A stretch of 40,984 nt of DNA from contig DATNPH010000161.1 in the NCBI GenBank assembly GCA_036703315.1, positions 1 through 40,984 on the forward strand. The letters are read 5' to 3'. Shown here piece after piece: positions 7,655 to 16,798 of the stretch. The notes below the pieces were generated by a model. The model was not told where the DNA came from. It worked only from the letters and a program-made list of their open reading frames with translations, and did no database searches. This stretch comes from DATNPH01 sp036703315. Its GTDB lineage: Bacteria; Cyanobacteriota; Cyanobacteriia; Cyanobacteriales; Coleofasciculaceae. The translations under genes and the position numbers were made by a program. Each line of letters begins with the position of its first letter. Position 1 is the first letter of the stretch.

Positions 7655-8842
7655 GTGAGTCAGATTCAGAAGAAAAAAACATCATCTAAAGCTGAGCAGT
7701 TCACAGAATCCGTCATTCGAGAAATGACGAGAGTGGCGCTTCAATACAATGCTGTGAATCTAGCTCAAGGTTTTCCAGATTTTCCTTGTCCTCCAGAGCT
7801 GAAAAAGGCTGCCTATCAGGCTATTGAAGAAGATATTAACCAATACGCGATAACTTGGGGCGATCGCCCGTTTCGTCATGCGATCGCTCAAAAGGTTCGT
7901 TGGTATCTAGGCTTAGATATTGACCCGGAAACGCAAATTACTGTTACCTGTGGGTCAACAGAGGCAATGGCGGCTACCATGCTGGCTACAGTCGATCCAG
8001 GCGAAGAAGTCATTGTGTTTGAGCCTTATTACGAAAACTATGGCCCGGATGCTGTTTTAGCTGGTGCTTCTCCCCGTTATGTTACACTTCATCCGCCCGA
8101 CTGGAGATTCGACGAAGAACAGTTACGTCAAGCGTTCAACGAAAAGACTAAAGCGATCATTATCAATACCCCTCATAATCCAACGGGTAAAGTATTTACT
8201 TATGAGGAATTAGCCTTCATTGCTGAACTCTGCCAGAAATGGGATGTGCTGGCATTCACAGATGAAATTTATGAGCATATTCTGTATGACGGTGCCAAGC
8301 ATGTCGCTATGGCAACACTTCCAGGCATGGCGGATCGGACAGTTACAATTAACGGTCTATCCAAAACTTACAGTGTGACAGGATGGCGAGTCGGTTACAT
8401 ATTAGCCAATCCTGAATTAACAGGAGCAATTCGCAAAGTTCATGACTTCCTGACTGTTGGCGCTCCGGCACCATTACAGCGAGCGGGTGTTGCCGCCATG
8501 CAGCTTCCCGTCACCTATTATGATGATCTAGCCAAACGTTACCAGGAAAAGCGAGATATTATTGTTCGGACTTTGGATGAAGTTGGTCTTCAATATTTTG
8601 TTCCTAAAGGTGCTTACTATGTGTTGGTAGATACCTCTAGCTTTGGTTACAAGAGTGATATCGAATTCGCTCATTATCTAATTAAGGAAATTGGTGTTGC
8701 TGTGGTTCCTGGCTCCAGCTTTTTATCTCGACCAGAAGAGGGGAAACAGTTAATCCGTTTCTGTTTTAGTAAAACAAAAGAAACTCTGGATGCGGCTCGC
8801 GAACGGTTACTCAAACTCCAAACCACACTAACTCGAACTTGA
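7655..8842 (+). CDS. Class I/II PLP-dependent aminotransferase
   Basis: This 395-aa fold-type I transaminase moves amino groups between an amino acid and a 2-oxo acid. Visible features are NLAQGFPDFPCP near the N terminus, TCGSTEAMAATM for cofactor phosphate contact, NTPHNPTGKVF, FTDEIYEHILYDG, and the Schiff-base lysine at about residue 237 in NGLSKTYSVTGWRVGY. The late FCFSKTKETL carries the substrate-carboxylate region. The GFPDFP start resembles kynurenine and methionine aminotransferases of the MalY/YbdL group rather than classical AspC; the substrate cannot be told from sequence. The start is a GTG with GGAGG 9 bases upstream. It is monocistronic, with 157 bases of spacer before it. Confidence 0.9.
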   Translation: MSQIQKKKTSSKAEQFTESVIREMTRVALQYNAVNLAQGFPDFPCPPELKKAAYQAIEEDINQYAITWGDRPFRHAIAQKVRWYLGLDIDPETQITVTCGSTEAMAATMLATVDPGEEVIVFEPYYENYGPDAVLAGASPRYVTLHPPDWRFDEEQLRQAFNEKTKAIIINTPHNPTGKVFTYEELAFIAELCQKWDVLAFTDEIYEHILYDGAKHVAMATLPGMADRTVTINGLSKTYSVTGWRVGYILANPELTGAIRKVHDFLTVGAPAPLQRAGVAAMQLPVTYYDDLAKRYQEKRDIIVRTLDEVGLQYFVPKGAYYVLVDTSSFGYKSDIEFAHYLIKEIGVAVVPGSSFLSRPEEGKQLIRFCFSKTKETLDAARERLLKLQTTLTRT

Positions 8843-8857
8843 ATTTGAGACCTTTTT

Positions 8858-8878
8858 TTGGTAATTGGTAATTGGTAA
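8858..8878. repeat. Heptanucleotide tandem repeat, three TTGGTAA units
   Basis: Three exact 7-nt units lie 15 bases after the aminotransferase stop, in the convergent spacer before the SDR gene. The class matches the short tandemly repeated heptamers known from filamentous cyanobacteria. Confidence 0.8.
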
Positions 8879-8988
8879 TGAATTATACGTAAACTACGTA
8901 TAATAATCTTTCCATTCACAATTCACCACTCGCAGGTAGTATGACACTTGACCAGTGCGGAATGTGGGTATTAAGACGTTCCACTTTC

Positions 8989-9762
8989 TCAGGATTTGCG
9001 ATTAACTAGCGTGGTACTGGCTTGATCGACTGGCATTAAGATGACTTCATTGATATTGACATGCGGCGATCGCGTCGCGCAGAAAAATATCACGTCGGCA
9101 ACATCATCTGGCGTCAGCGGCGTTACCCCTTGGTAAACTTTCTTAGCACGCTCAGTGTCGCCGTGAAACCGAACATCACTAAACTCAGTTTCCACCATTC
9201 CAGGGTCTACGGAACTGACTCGCACTGGCGTTCCCAATAGATCTAGCTTTAACCCTTCGGAAATTGATTTGACAGCAGCTTTGGTGGCACAGTAGACACT
9301 ACCACCTGGATAGGTTTGATGACCGGCGATCGAGCCAAGATTGATCACATGACCTCTGCCACGACTTACCATTCCTGGCACCAGCTTTCGCGTCATGTAG
9401 AGAAGTCCCTTGATGTTGGTATCAATCATCTCCTCCCAGTCTTGGATACTGGCTTCATGAACCTTATCTAAACCCCGACTTAAACCAGCATTGTTAATCA
9501 GGATATCCACGGCTGACCAAGGCACTGGAAGGTTGTCGAGTGCGGATTGCACCGCAGCGCGATCGCAGACATCTAGAGGCATCAGATATAGCTCACAGCC
9601 ATACTCCCTACTCAGTTGCTCCGCCATCTGTTCTAAGCGTTCCTGACGCCGCGCTACCAGAATAAGTTTGGCACCTGCCTGAGCAAAGAACCTGGCACAG
9701 GCTTCGCCGATACCACTGCTAGCACCAGTAATTAAAACAATCTGGTCTTTTACTGAAACCAT
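8989..9762 (-). CDS. SDR-family NAD(P)-dependent oxidoreductase, YdfG-like
   Basis: This is a classical short-chain dehydrogenase/reductase of 257 aa. The cofactor motif TGASSGIG is at residues 12-19, NNAG at 90-93, the catalytic serine in INLGSIAG at about 144, and Tyr157 with Lys161 in VYCATKAAV. The segment SSVDPGMVETEFSDVRFHGD and the later VNINEVILMPVDQAS match the YdfG group, NADP-dependent 3-hydroxy acid (serine, allo-threonine) dehydrogenases. The substrate is inferred from this similarity only. The ATG at 9762 gives a complete Rossmann start. It is followed on its own strand by nothing nearby and faces the aminotransferase gene. Confidence 0.9.
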   Translation of the reverse strand: MVSVKDQIVLITGASSGIGEACARFFAQAGAKLILVARRQERLEQMAEQLSREYGCELYLMPLDVCDRAAVQSALDNLPVPWSAVDILINNAGLSRGLDKVHEASIQDWEEMIDTNIKGLLYMTRKLVPGMVSRGRGHVINLGSIAGHQTYPGGSVYCATKAAVKSISEGLKLDLLGTPVRVSSVDPGMVETEFSDVRFHGDTERAKKVYQGVTPLTPDDVADVIFFCATRSPHVNINEVILMPVDQASTTLVNRKS

Positions 9763-9774
9763 AAAAATTTGACT

Positions 9775-9809
9775 GGGAATTGGGAATTGGGAATTGGGAA
9801 TTGGGAATT
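9775..9809. repeat. Heptanucleotide tandem repeat, five GGGAATT units
   Basis: Five exact GGGAATT units lie immediately upstream of the SDR gene, ending with a shortened sixth. The same heptamer (as AATTCCC) appears five times inside the coding region of the kinase at 15407-16798. Copy number in this spacer could influence expression of the SDR gene, but that is not shown. Confidence 0.88.
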
Positions 9810-9887
9810 GGAATTTTAACGGTTGAGTTTCTGTCCCTACTCCCTATTCCCTGCTGGTCAAGCATGAAGTATAAAAAAATTTCTACT

Positions 9888-10748
9888 TTATCGAGAAGGC
9901 GTTGTCGAACTAGAAGCTTGATCAACTATCTGCAAGCGCTGTGTAACCATCTTCATGCCATCTCCCCAAATCAATATGGCTGAAACCCAGCGACTCTCTA
10001 CTTTCTGAGGGGCTTTGCCGACCTTAAAAATTCCACCTGCTGGCAGTAACTCCAGCTTAAAATCACCGGGTTTGGTATAGCGTTCTGGCTTAACGGGTTC
10101 TTCCACAGCTGATCCCAAGAGCAATTTGCCTGCCAAGGGGTCTTTGACAATCACATCAAAGTTAAAATCCTGACCGACACGCACCTGCTCTGGTAAATTC
10201 ACATCCACATTGGGAGGATTTGTGCCTAAGCCTACCTGAGTACGCTCTGCTAGGATTTGCTGCTGTACTATTTTTTGGTTTTCAAGGCGCTGGCGCGATC
10301 GCAATGTGGCTTCGAGTGTCGCTTTTGTGCCGTCGCTAGCTTGATTACCCGTAATCTGAGTCACCGTTTCTGCAACAATACCGTTGCCCTCAGTTTTCCA
10401 ATCCTTAAGTTCTGTGCGGTAAGTCAACTGGGGGTAACGTTCCCAGAGTTTAATTAAGGCTTGCTCCATCGCGCCGCGATTCAAACCATCAGAATTCTTG
10501 AAATTATCACTATAGAACTGTAGGACACCCTGGGCATCACGTCGATTTGCTGCTGCATCAATTTGCGTTAGGGTATCTTTAAGCTGAGGTGGTGCAGTTT
10601 CGGGACTTTCTGCTTGAGCAATCCCTGTACCTGCCACGGTTAAACCTACGCTTAGTAGAATCAATACCGACCAGCTAAAAGGGAAACAATTGGCTTTGGC
10701 ACTAAGAGATTGCGAGAGCAGACGGAGTGAAGTTGCAGGATTGCGCAT
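9888..10748 (-). CDS. Secreted NTF2/SnoaL-like hypothetical protein
   Basis: The ATG at 10748 is chosen over an upstream in-frame ATG at 10865 because a signal peptide then follows at once: a positive N region, hydrophobic SVLILLSVGLTVAG, and an AQA cleavage site near residue 40. The mature part DTLTQIDAAANRRDAQGVL and LQFYSDNF, with ALIKLWERYPQLTYRTEL, looks like an NTF2/SnoaL-type domain. The second half, starting PPNVDVNLPEQVRVGQDF, resembles a beta-rich domain. The function is unknown; an exported or lumenal location is likely. The gene is divergent from the hybrid kinase. Its first codons and upstream region recur in diverged form at 16791-16951. Confidence 0.75.
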   Translation of the reverse strand: MRNPATSLRLLSQSLSAKANCFPFSWSVLILLSVGLTVAGTGIAQAESPETAPPQLKDTLTQIDAAANRRDAQGVLQFYSDNFKNSDGLNRGAMEQALIKLWERYPQLTYRTELKDWKTEGNGIVAETVTQITGNQASDGTKATLEATLRSRQRLENQKIVQQQILAERTQVGLGTNPPNVDVNLPEQVRVGQDFNFDVIVKDPLAGKLLLGSAVEEPVKPERYTKPGDFKLELLPAGGIFKVGKAPQKVESRWVSAILIWGDGMKMVTQRLQIVDQASSSTTPSR

Positions 10749-10836
10749 TGGGGAATCGTAGAAAATAGTTGAAGAGAAATTGGCGAAGAAATCCTTGAAG
10801 TCTGGATACTCTATTCGCCAATTTACACTGCTTTTT
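10731..10836. repeat. Left copy of a diverged direct repeat flanking the two-kinase block
   Basis: This segment covers the first codons and upstream region of the NTF2-like gene. It aligns by eye with 16845-16951 in the same orientation: shared strings include AGTTGC(A/C)GGATT, AAATAGTT and CTGGAT followed by CTAT or GCTAT, then (C/T)AATTTACA. Identity is roughly two thirds with small indels. Confidence 0.6.
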
Positions 10837-10859
10837 GATTTTAATAGCCATATTGCTCT

Positions 10860-13800
10860 ATGCATGAGACGCGGTGGTCAAGCGAGGAATGGTTGCAAGA
10901 GATTCTCCAGTCTCTTAACGATGTTGCCTGGTCAGCTGACCCGACCACTTGGAAAACTCTTTTCTTGAGCCAGAGTGCTGAGGTAGTCTATGGACGCCCA
11001 GTATCGGAGTTTTTTGATAATTGTAATCTCTGGCGATCGCTGATTCATCCGGATGATCGCGATCGAGTTGAAAGCCTGATCTGTGTCTTCTTCTCCAGGG
11101 AAGTGGTGGATTTAGAATACCGAATTGTTCGCCCTAGCGGGGAAGTGCGATCGCTGTATCATCGGTTGCGGCTAATTCGGGATGCCAACGCTAAAGCACT
11201 CAGAATTGATGGCATAGCTACAGATATCACTGAACACCAGCAAGCCGAGGAGCTAAAGTCTACCAACGAGGAATTACAACCCACTCTGGAAAACCTCACT
11301 AGTTCTCAAGAGCAGGTGCAAACACAGCAAGATGAACTGATTACTACTTATCAGCTCCTTGAAACAGAACGGCTGCGTTATCAGGAATTATTCAACTTTG
11401 CCCCTGATGCCTATCTGTTGACTGATCTAAATGGAACCATCCAGGAGGTTAACCAAGCGGCGGCAACTCTGCTTTCTATGCCCCAGGGCTATCTGGTGGG
11501 TAAACCCCTGATCATCTTTGTGACCAAGACTGAGTACAAAGCTTTTCTTTCCACACTGATGCAATTGACACAGTTGCAGGGTATGCAGGAGTGGGAAGTA
11601 GAACTGCAAGGGCGTGGAGGTTTGCCCTTTTTCGCTGCAATTACCGTTGGTACTGTACTCGATCTAGATAGCAAGATCGTTGGCTTGCGTTGGTTGATCC
11701 GTGACATTAGCGATCGCAGGCAAATAGAGATAGAAATCCTCACCTTGAATGCCGAGTTAGAGCAACGGGTACTTGAGCGAACAGAGGCGCTCAGGCTTGC
11801 TAATGAGCAGTTAAGACAGGAAATTCGAGAGCGCAAGCAAGCAGAAGAAAAACTGCGCCAGAGCGAACAGTGGTTCCGCAATTTAGTTGAAACCACTAGT
11901 GATTGGGTGTGGGAATTGAATGAAAACTTGGTTTACACTTACGTCAGTCCCCAAGTCCGCGACATATTGGGTTACTCTCCCCAAGAAATAGAAAGTAAGA
12001 CCCCCTTTGGCTTTATCCCTGCAAGGGATCGTCAGCGAATTACCAACTTTTTTAGTCAGCTTCTTGCCGTGCAAGAGCCTTTCAGTTGTCTGGAGAACAC
12101 CAGCCTCTGCAAAAATGGTTATCAAGTTGTTTTGGAAACGAGTGGTGTCCCTGTCTTTGATGGCAATGGAAAATTCTGTGGCTATCGTGGAATCTCCCGT
12201 AACATTACGGCTCGCAAGCGGATGGAGGTTGCCTTAAGAGAGAGTCAGCAGAAATACCAAACCCTGTTTGATAGTCTTCCAATTGGCATTTCTATTACCG
12301 ATGAACAGGGAAACATTCTGGAAGCGAATCCAGCTTCCGAGGAAATTTTAGGGTTATCAATCGCTGAGCAGACTAAACGTAAGTATGATGCCCCAGAATG
12401 GCAAATCATTCGACCGGATAGCACTCCCATGCCAACATCAGAGTTTGCTACCGTTAGAGCCTTAACCGAAAACAGAGTGATTAAAAACTCTGAAATGGGA
12501 ATAGTGAAGCCAGGCGGGGAGATTTCGTGGCTCTCTGTCACTGCTGCACCAATTCCCCTGGCTGATTATAGGATAGCGATCGCCTACATTGATATCACTG
12601 AACGCAAGCGAGCAGAAGATGCACTAAAACAAGCTCATCAACGATTGTCATTTCATGTAGAAAACTCACCTCTAGCCGTCATAGAGTGGGATAGCGAAGG
12701 TCGTTTGCTGCGATGGTCACCACAGGCTGAGAAAATATTTGGCTGGAAGACTCAAGACGTTCTCGGTAAATACTTGTATGAATGGCAATTTATCTTTGAA
12801 GAGGACTGGAAGACAGTTAATCAGAGAGCGTCCAATCTGTGGAATGGTACGGTTCCTCGCAATGTCGGTTACAATCGCAACTACACCAAAGATGGAAACG
12901 TTTTGGAGTGCGAGTGGTACAACTCCGCTTTGTTAGATGAGTCTGGCAATGTAGTGTCTATTTTGGCTCTGGCGCTGGATGTTACTGATCGCCGTCTGGC
13001 AGAAGATTCGTTACGATTGCAAGCTGAACGGGAGCAGTTAATGGGAGCAATCACCCAGCGCATCCGTCAGTCTTTGAATCTCAATGAAATTCTAAACACC
13101 ACGGTCGAAGAAGTACGGCAACTGCTGCAAAATGACCGCGTTGTGCTCTTTCAACTGTGTCGCGATGGTGTAAGTAAGGTGGTAGTTGAGTCAACGGCTC
13201 CGGGTTTGCCTGTGACAGTAGGAGAAGAATTCCCTGACGAAGTTTTCCCTGAAGAAATTTATCAATACTATTGCCAAGGTAAACCTCGCATTGTTCCCGA
13301 TATCGCCCAAGATGAATTTGCCACTTGTATAACTGAGTATTTGCAAAACTTAGGTGTCAAATCCAAATTAGTGATTCCCATTCTTCGCTACAGTCAGCAA
13401 GGAATCTCTTACCCGACCTCCTTGGCTTGCCCTGTCTCCCCTACTTCCTCTCAAACCTTCCTGTGGGGAATTATGATTGCCCATGATTGTAGTGGACACA
13501 GGCAATGGCAGCCATGGGAAATTGATTTACTTTGTTCCTTGGCAACTCAGATCAGCATTGCCATTCAGCAATCTGAACTGTATCTCCAGTTAGAAGCTCA
13601 ACTCACTGAACTCCAACAAGCAGAAGCAGCACTGCAACGGGCGAAAGAAGTGGCTGAAGTGGCTAACCGTACCAAAAGTGAATTTCTAGCCAATGTCAGC
13701 CATGAACTGCGAACCCCTTTAAACGGCATTTTAGGGTATACCCAAATTCTCAGACAAAGCACAGATTTAACCGAACAGCAACGACATAGCATTAGCATTA

Positions 13801-15095
13801 TTCATCAGTGTGGCGGACACTTGCTGACTCTGATCGAAGACATTTTAGACCTGTCCAAAATTGAAGCCCGCAAAATGGAACTCTATCCGACGGAGTTTCA
13901 TCTGCGTAATTTTCTCAACAGCCTTACCGACCTTTTTCGGATGCGTGCCCAACAAAAGGGTATTTCCTTTACTTACGAAATACTTTCCCCGCTACCTCAG
14001 GCTGTAATCACTGATCAGACCAGGTTGCGACAAATTCTAAGCAACTTACTCAGCAATGCGGTTAAGTTTACTGATAAAGGTGGGGTGACATTGAGAGTGG
14101 GTTATTCGTCAGTGATCCCTGGTTCGTGGTCAGTGGAAAATAAAAAACAACAAACAACGGACAAACTTCGTTTTCAAATAGAAGACACAGGTATCGGTAT
14201 TGAACCGAGTCAATTAACGGAAATCTTTTTGCCGTTTCATCAAGTGGGCGATCGCACTCGTGCTACTGAAGGAACGGGTTTGGGACTCGCTATCAGCCAG
14301 AAATTAGTTCAGATTATGGGCAGTGAAATCAAAGTCAGAAGTACCTTGGGTGAAGGCAGTGTTTTCTGGTTTGATTTAGAGTTGCCTCAAGTGGCGGTAT
14401 GGGATGAGCCGAATCAATCAAGCGATCGCCAGATCATCGGCTTCAGGGGTGACAAGCGTAAAGTGCTGATTGCTGATGACGTTGGGGTAAATCGCTCTCT
14501 GTTGCAAGAACTACTAAAACCTTTAGGATTTGAAATTCTTGAGGCGGTGGATGGTCAAGACTGTTTGAATAAGGCAGTGGAGTCTCAGCCTGACCTAGTT
14601 TTAATCGACTTGGTCATGCCAGTGCTGGATGGTTTGGAAGCTATCCGACGACTGCGACAGTTGCCCCAATTCAACGCTATGGTAGCGATCGCTCTGTCAG
14701 CCAAGGTTTTTGAGACTGTTAAGCAAGAGAGTTTGGCGGCGGGTTGCCAAGATTTTCTCCCTAAGCCTGTACAGGCAAAGCCGCTTTTAGATGCGATCGC
14801 TCTGCATTTAGGGCTGGAATGGATTTACGAAGATGACTTGTTCCTCACAGGAATTGAACTCCATCGCGATCGGGTACCTCTTATTCCTCCGCCTCCCTCA
14901 GAACTTGTTGCCCTGTCCGAATTTGTCAAGATGGGTGATATTCAAGGAATACTTGAGCAAGCCGAGCAACTGGAGAAATTGGATAACAACTTAGAGCCTT
15001 TTGCCACTCACATCCGTCAACTAGCCAAAGGTTTTAAGTTAAAACTAATTCGTGAACTTATTCAAAAATATCTAGCCGATAATCAATTGACTTGA
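10860..15095 (+). CDS. Hybrid sensor histidine kinase, PAS x5 - GAF - HisKA - HATPase - REC
   Basis: This 1411-aa soluble hybrid kinase has no membrane segment. In order: PAS-like domains at about 10-130, 172-290, 335-460, 460-585 and 585-715, the later ones ending in the DIT(E/D)R(K/R) signature; coiled coils at 135-172 and 290-335; a phytochrome/cyanobacteriochrome-related GAF at 716-905; HisKA with phospho-His948 in NVSHELRTPLNGILGY; HATPase at about 1050-1175 with NLLSNAVKF, DTGIGI and GTGLGLAIS; and a C-terminal receiver with Asp1250 in VLIDLVMPVLDG and Lys in FLPKPVQ. The last 80 residues (from LFLTGIELHRD) are a tail common in cyanobacterial hybrid kinases. Phosphate would pass from His948 to Asp1250. 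The GAF has Cys823 near the bilin position but not the usual following His. No partner Hpt or output regulator is adjacent. Confidence 0.92.
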   Translation: MHETRWSSEEWLQEILQSLNDVAWSADPTTWKTLFLSQSAEVVYGRPVSEFFDNCNLWRSLIHPDDRDRVESLICVFFSREVVDLEYRIVRPSGEVRSLYHRLRLIRDANAKALRIDGIATDITEHQQAEELKSTNEELQPTLENLTSSQEQVQTQQDELITTYQLLETERLRYQELFNFAPDAYLLTDLNGTIQEVNQAAATLLSMPQGYLVGKPLIIFVTKTEYKAFLSTLMQLTQLQGMQEWEVELQGRGGLPFFAAITVGTVLDLDSKIVGLRWLIRDISDRRQIEIEILTLNAELEQRVLERTEALRLANEQLRQEIRERKQAEEKLRQSEQWFRNLVETTSDWVWELNENLVYTYVSPQVRDILGYSPQEIESKTPFGFIPARDRQRITNFFSQLLAVQEPFSCLENTSLCKNGYQVVLETSGVPVFDGNGKFCGYRGISRNITARKRMEVALRESQQKYQTLFDSLPIGISITDEQGNILEANPASEEILGLSIAEQTKRKYDAPEWQIIRPDSTPMPTSEFATVRALTENRVIKNSEMGIVKPGGEISWLSVTAAPIPLADYRIAIAYIDITERKRAEDALKQAHQRLSFHVENSPLAVIEWDSEGRLLRWSPQAEKIFGWKTQDVLGKYLYEWQFIFEEDWKTVNQRASNLWNGTVPRNVGYNRNYTKDGNVLECEWYNSALLDESGNVVSILALALDVTDRRLAEDSLRLQAEREQLMGAITQRIRQSLNLNEILNTTVEEVRQLLQNDRVVLFQLCRDGVSKVVVESTAPGLPVTVGEEFPDEVFPEEIYQYYCQGKPRIVPDIAQDEFATCITEYLQNLGVKSKLVIPILRYSQQGISYPTSLACPVSPTSSQTFLWGIMIAHDCSGHRQWQPWEIDLLCSLATQISIAIQQSELYLQLEAQLTELQQAEAALQRAKEVAEVANRTKSEFLANVSHELRTPLNGILGYTQILRQSTDLTEQQRHSISIIHQCGGHLLTLIEDILDLSKIEARKMELYPTEFHLRNFLNSLTDLFRMRAQQKGISFTYEILSPLPQAVITDQTRLRQILSNLLSNAVKFTDKGGVTLRVGYSSVIPGSWSVENKKQQTTDKLRFQIEDTGIGIEPSQLTEIFLPFHQVGDRTRATEGTGLGLAISQKLVQIMGSEIKVRSTLGEGSVFWFDLELPQVAVWDEPNQSSDRQIIGFRGDKRKVLIADDVGVNRSLLQELLKPLGFEILEAVDGQDCLNKAVESQPDLVLIDLVMPVLDGLEAIRRLRQLPQFNAMVAIALSAKVFETVKQESLAAGCQDFLPKPVQAKPLLDAIALHLGLEWIYEDDLFLTGIELHRDRVPLIPPPPSELVALSEFVKMGDIQGILEQAEQLEKLDNNLEPFATHIRQLAKGFKLKLIRELIQKYLADNQLT

Positions 15096-15406
15096 AAATA
15101 ATATAGAATCTGACCTAGGAATAGACCTTTATTTTCATTCATCGCCGTGTAAGTAATACCAATTCATTAAATGTTTGCTATACCTCAAAAGCACAACGTT
15201 TTGATTTAGCTTAGGTCATCTACTGCAAATTTAAAGTGTATTGGTATAAAAGATGGAATTTGAAGTCAATGCTTATCAGGATAATTGTTATCTCCTACAC
15301 AAACAATAACAATTATTAACACTAATAGTTTACCAAAGATGGCAAGCAATAACAAACCTACTTGATTAAAAAATAAAAATCGTCTAATAATGTAAATAAA
15401 ATCAAG
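15096..15406. other. AT-rich spacer with MITE-like repeat
   Basis: The 311-bp spacer between the two plus-strand kinases contains the inverted-repeat unit listed at 15154-15249 and AT-rich sequence. It probably holds the promoter of the downstream receiver-kinase. No small gene or tRNA was seen. Confidence 0.5.
15154..15249. repeat. MITE-like element with ATACCAAT/ATTGGTAT ends
   Basis: ATACCAAT at 15156-15163 is matched by ATTGGTAT at 15240-15247, and the flanking bases extend the imperfect repeat (TAATACCAAT versus ATTGGTATAA). The ends bound about 95 bp with no coding capacity. Fragments of the same end (ATTGGTATTACC) occur near 21820. A miniature non-autonomous element is the simplest reading; no transposase partner is in the window. 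Confidence 0.5.
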
Positions 15407-16798
15407 ATGAGCGGTCAAAACAACGAAAAAATCAGGGTACTGATCGTTGATGACATCCCCACAAATTTAAGTGCACTATTTGATTATTTGACCCAATCAG
15501 GTTTCAAAGTCTTGGTGGCTCTGGATGGCGAAACAGCAATTGAACAAGTTGAATATGCCAAGCCAGAAATCATTCTTTTGGATGTGATGATGCCTGGAAT
15601 TGATGGATTTAAAACTTGCAGTCGTCTGAAAGCTAACCCATCAACTCAAAACATCCCCGTAATTTTTATGAGTGCACTTTCCGAGACGGTGGATAAAGTA
15701 CAAGGCTTTAATCTTGGGGCAGTTGATTACATTACTAAGCCATTTGACTGCGAGGAGGTGTTGAGCCGAATCAATACCCACCTAACACTCCGTAATCTGC
15801 AAAAGAAACTACAAGAGCAAAATGAATGTCTGGAACGCGAGAGCAACGCACGACAGCAGAAAGCGTTAGAACTCGAACAGGCTTTGCAAAAATTGCAACA
15901 AACCCAAGCTCAACTAATGCAAGCGGAGAAAATGTCCTCGTTGGGGAGGATGATTGCTGGTGTGGCTCATGAAATTAATAACCCAGTCAACTTTATCTAC
16001 GGCAATCTTGACTGTGCGAAAGACTATATCCAACACCTAGTGGAGCTGATTGAACTCTACCAGCAGACTTACACTAAGCCCACTGCACAAATTGGAGCGA
16101 AAATAGAGACTATAGATTTAGCATTCATCAAGTCAGACCTACCCCAATTGCTGAAGTCAATGAAGGTTGGTGCTGAACGTATCTCTCAGATTGTCATGTT
16201 ACTGCGGAATTTTTCCCGTTTGGATGAAGCGCTGTTGAAATGGGTTGACATTCATGAAGGGATAGATAGCGCGCTCATGCTATTGCAGAATCGTCTGGAA
16301 GCAACACCGAAACGACCCACTATTCAGGTGATCAAAGAGTACGGTAACTTGCCAAACGTGGGGTGTTACCCTAGCCAGTTGAATCAAGTGTTTATGAATA
16401 TTCTCTCCAATGCCATTGATGCTTTGGAAGAGGGACAAGGGGGACAAGGAAGCATTCAAAACTTTCCCACCTCTCCATTGTCTTTTCAATTCCCAATTCC
16501 CAATTCCCAATTCCCAATTCCCAAAATTCAGATTTGTACTGAGGTGATAAAAGGTGATTACATCCTCATCCGAATTACAGATAATGGGTGTGGAATGGCA
16601 GAAAATGTGCGCCAGAGGCTATTTGACCCCTTCTTTACGACGAAGCCAGTTGGCTCTGGAACGGGTCTGGGGTTGACAATTAGCTACCAGATTGTGGTGG
16701 AAAAACACAGAGGTCGATTATTCGTCAATAGCGAAATTGGGAAAGGCACAGAGTTTATCATCGAGATTCCCCTCCAGCAAAGCGATCGCGTTAGTTAG
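15407..16798 (+). CDS. Response regulator-histidine kinase (REC - coiled coil - HisKA - HATPase)
   Basis: The 463-aa protein has an N-terminal receiver (acidic pair in VLIVDDIPTN, phospho-acceptor Asp59 in ILLDVMMPGIDG, Lys in YITKPFD), a coiled coil at about 130-175, then HisKA with His188 in AGVAHEINNPVNFIYGN and a HATPase with QLNQVFMNILSNAIDAL, ITDNGCGM, FDPFFTTKPVGSGTGLGL. It therefore acts downstream of another kinase: the receiver would be phosphorylated and tune its own kinase. The ATPase domain carries an extended loop at about 341-375 made partly of five 7-nt repeats (16487-16521), encoding QFPIPNS and QFPIP. A one-unit change there would shift the frame. It lies 311 bp after the hybrid kinase and may work with it. 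Confidence 0.92.
   Translation: MSGQNNEKIRVLIVDDIPTNLSALFDYLTQSGFKVLVALDGETAIEQVEYAKPEIILLDVMMPGIDGFKTCSRLKANPSTQNIPVIFMSALSETVDKVQGFNLGAVDYITKPFDCEEVLSRINTHLTLRNLQKKLQEQNECLERESNARQQKALELEQALQKLQQTQAQLMQAEKMSSLGRMIAGVAHEINNPVNFIYGNLDCAKDYIQHLVELIELYQQTYTKPTAQIGAKIETIDLAFIKSDLPQLLKSMKVGAERISQIVMLLRNFSRLDEALLKWVDIHEGIDSALMLLQNRLEATPKRPTIQVIKEYGNLPNVGCYPSQLNQVFMNILSNAIDALEEGQGGQGSIQNFPTSPLSFQFPIPNSQFPIPKIQICTEVIKGDYILIRITDNGCGMAENVRQRLFDPFFTTKPVGSGTGLGLTISYQIVVEKHRGRLFVNSEIGKGTEFIIEIPLQQSDRVS
16487..16521. repeat. In-gene heptanucleotide repeat, five CAATTCC units
   Basis: Five exact 7-nt units lie in the HATPase coding region of the receiver-kinase, starting at codon 361. Since 7 is not a multiple of 3, gain or loss of one unit changes the frame before the G1 box. 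The unit is identical to that at 9775-9809 on the other strand. Confidence 0.92.

Noticed and set aside
8874..8888. GTA-N8-TAC match resembling an NtcA site, followed by TATAAT
   Set aside because: The spacing to the -10-like box is far too short for an NtcA-activated promoter, and no plus-strand gene follows; the nearby SDR gene is on the other strand and converges.
10748..10865. Upstream ATG that would lengthen the NTF2-like protein by 39 residues
   Set aside because: The extension would overlap the hybrid kinase start and hide the signal peptide; the repeat at 16845-16951 also treats this stretch as non-coding.
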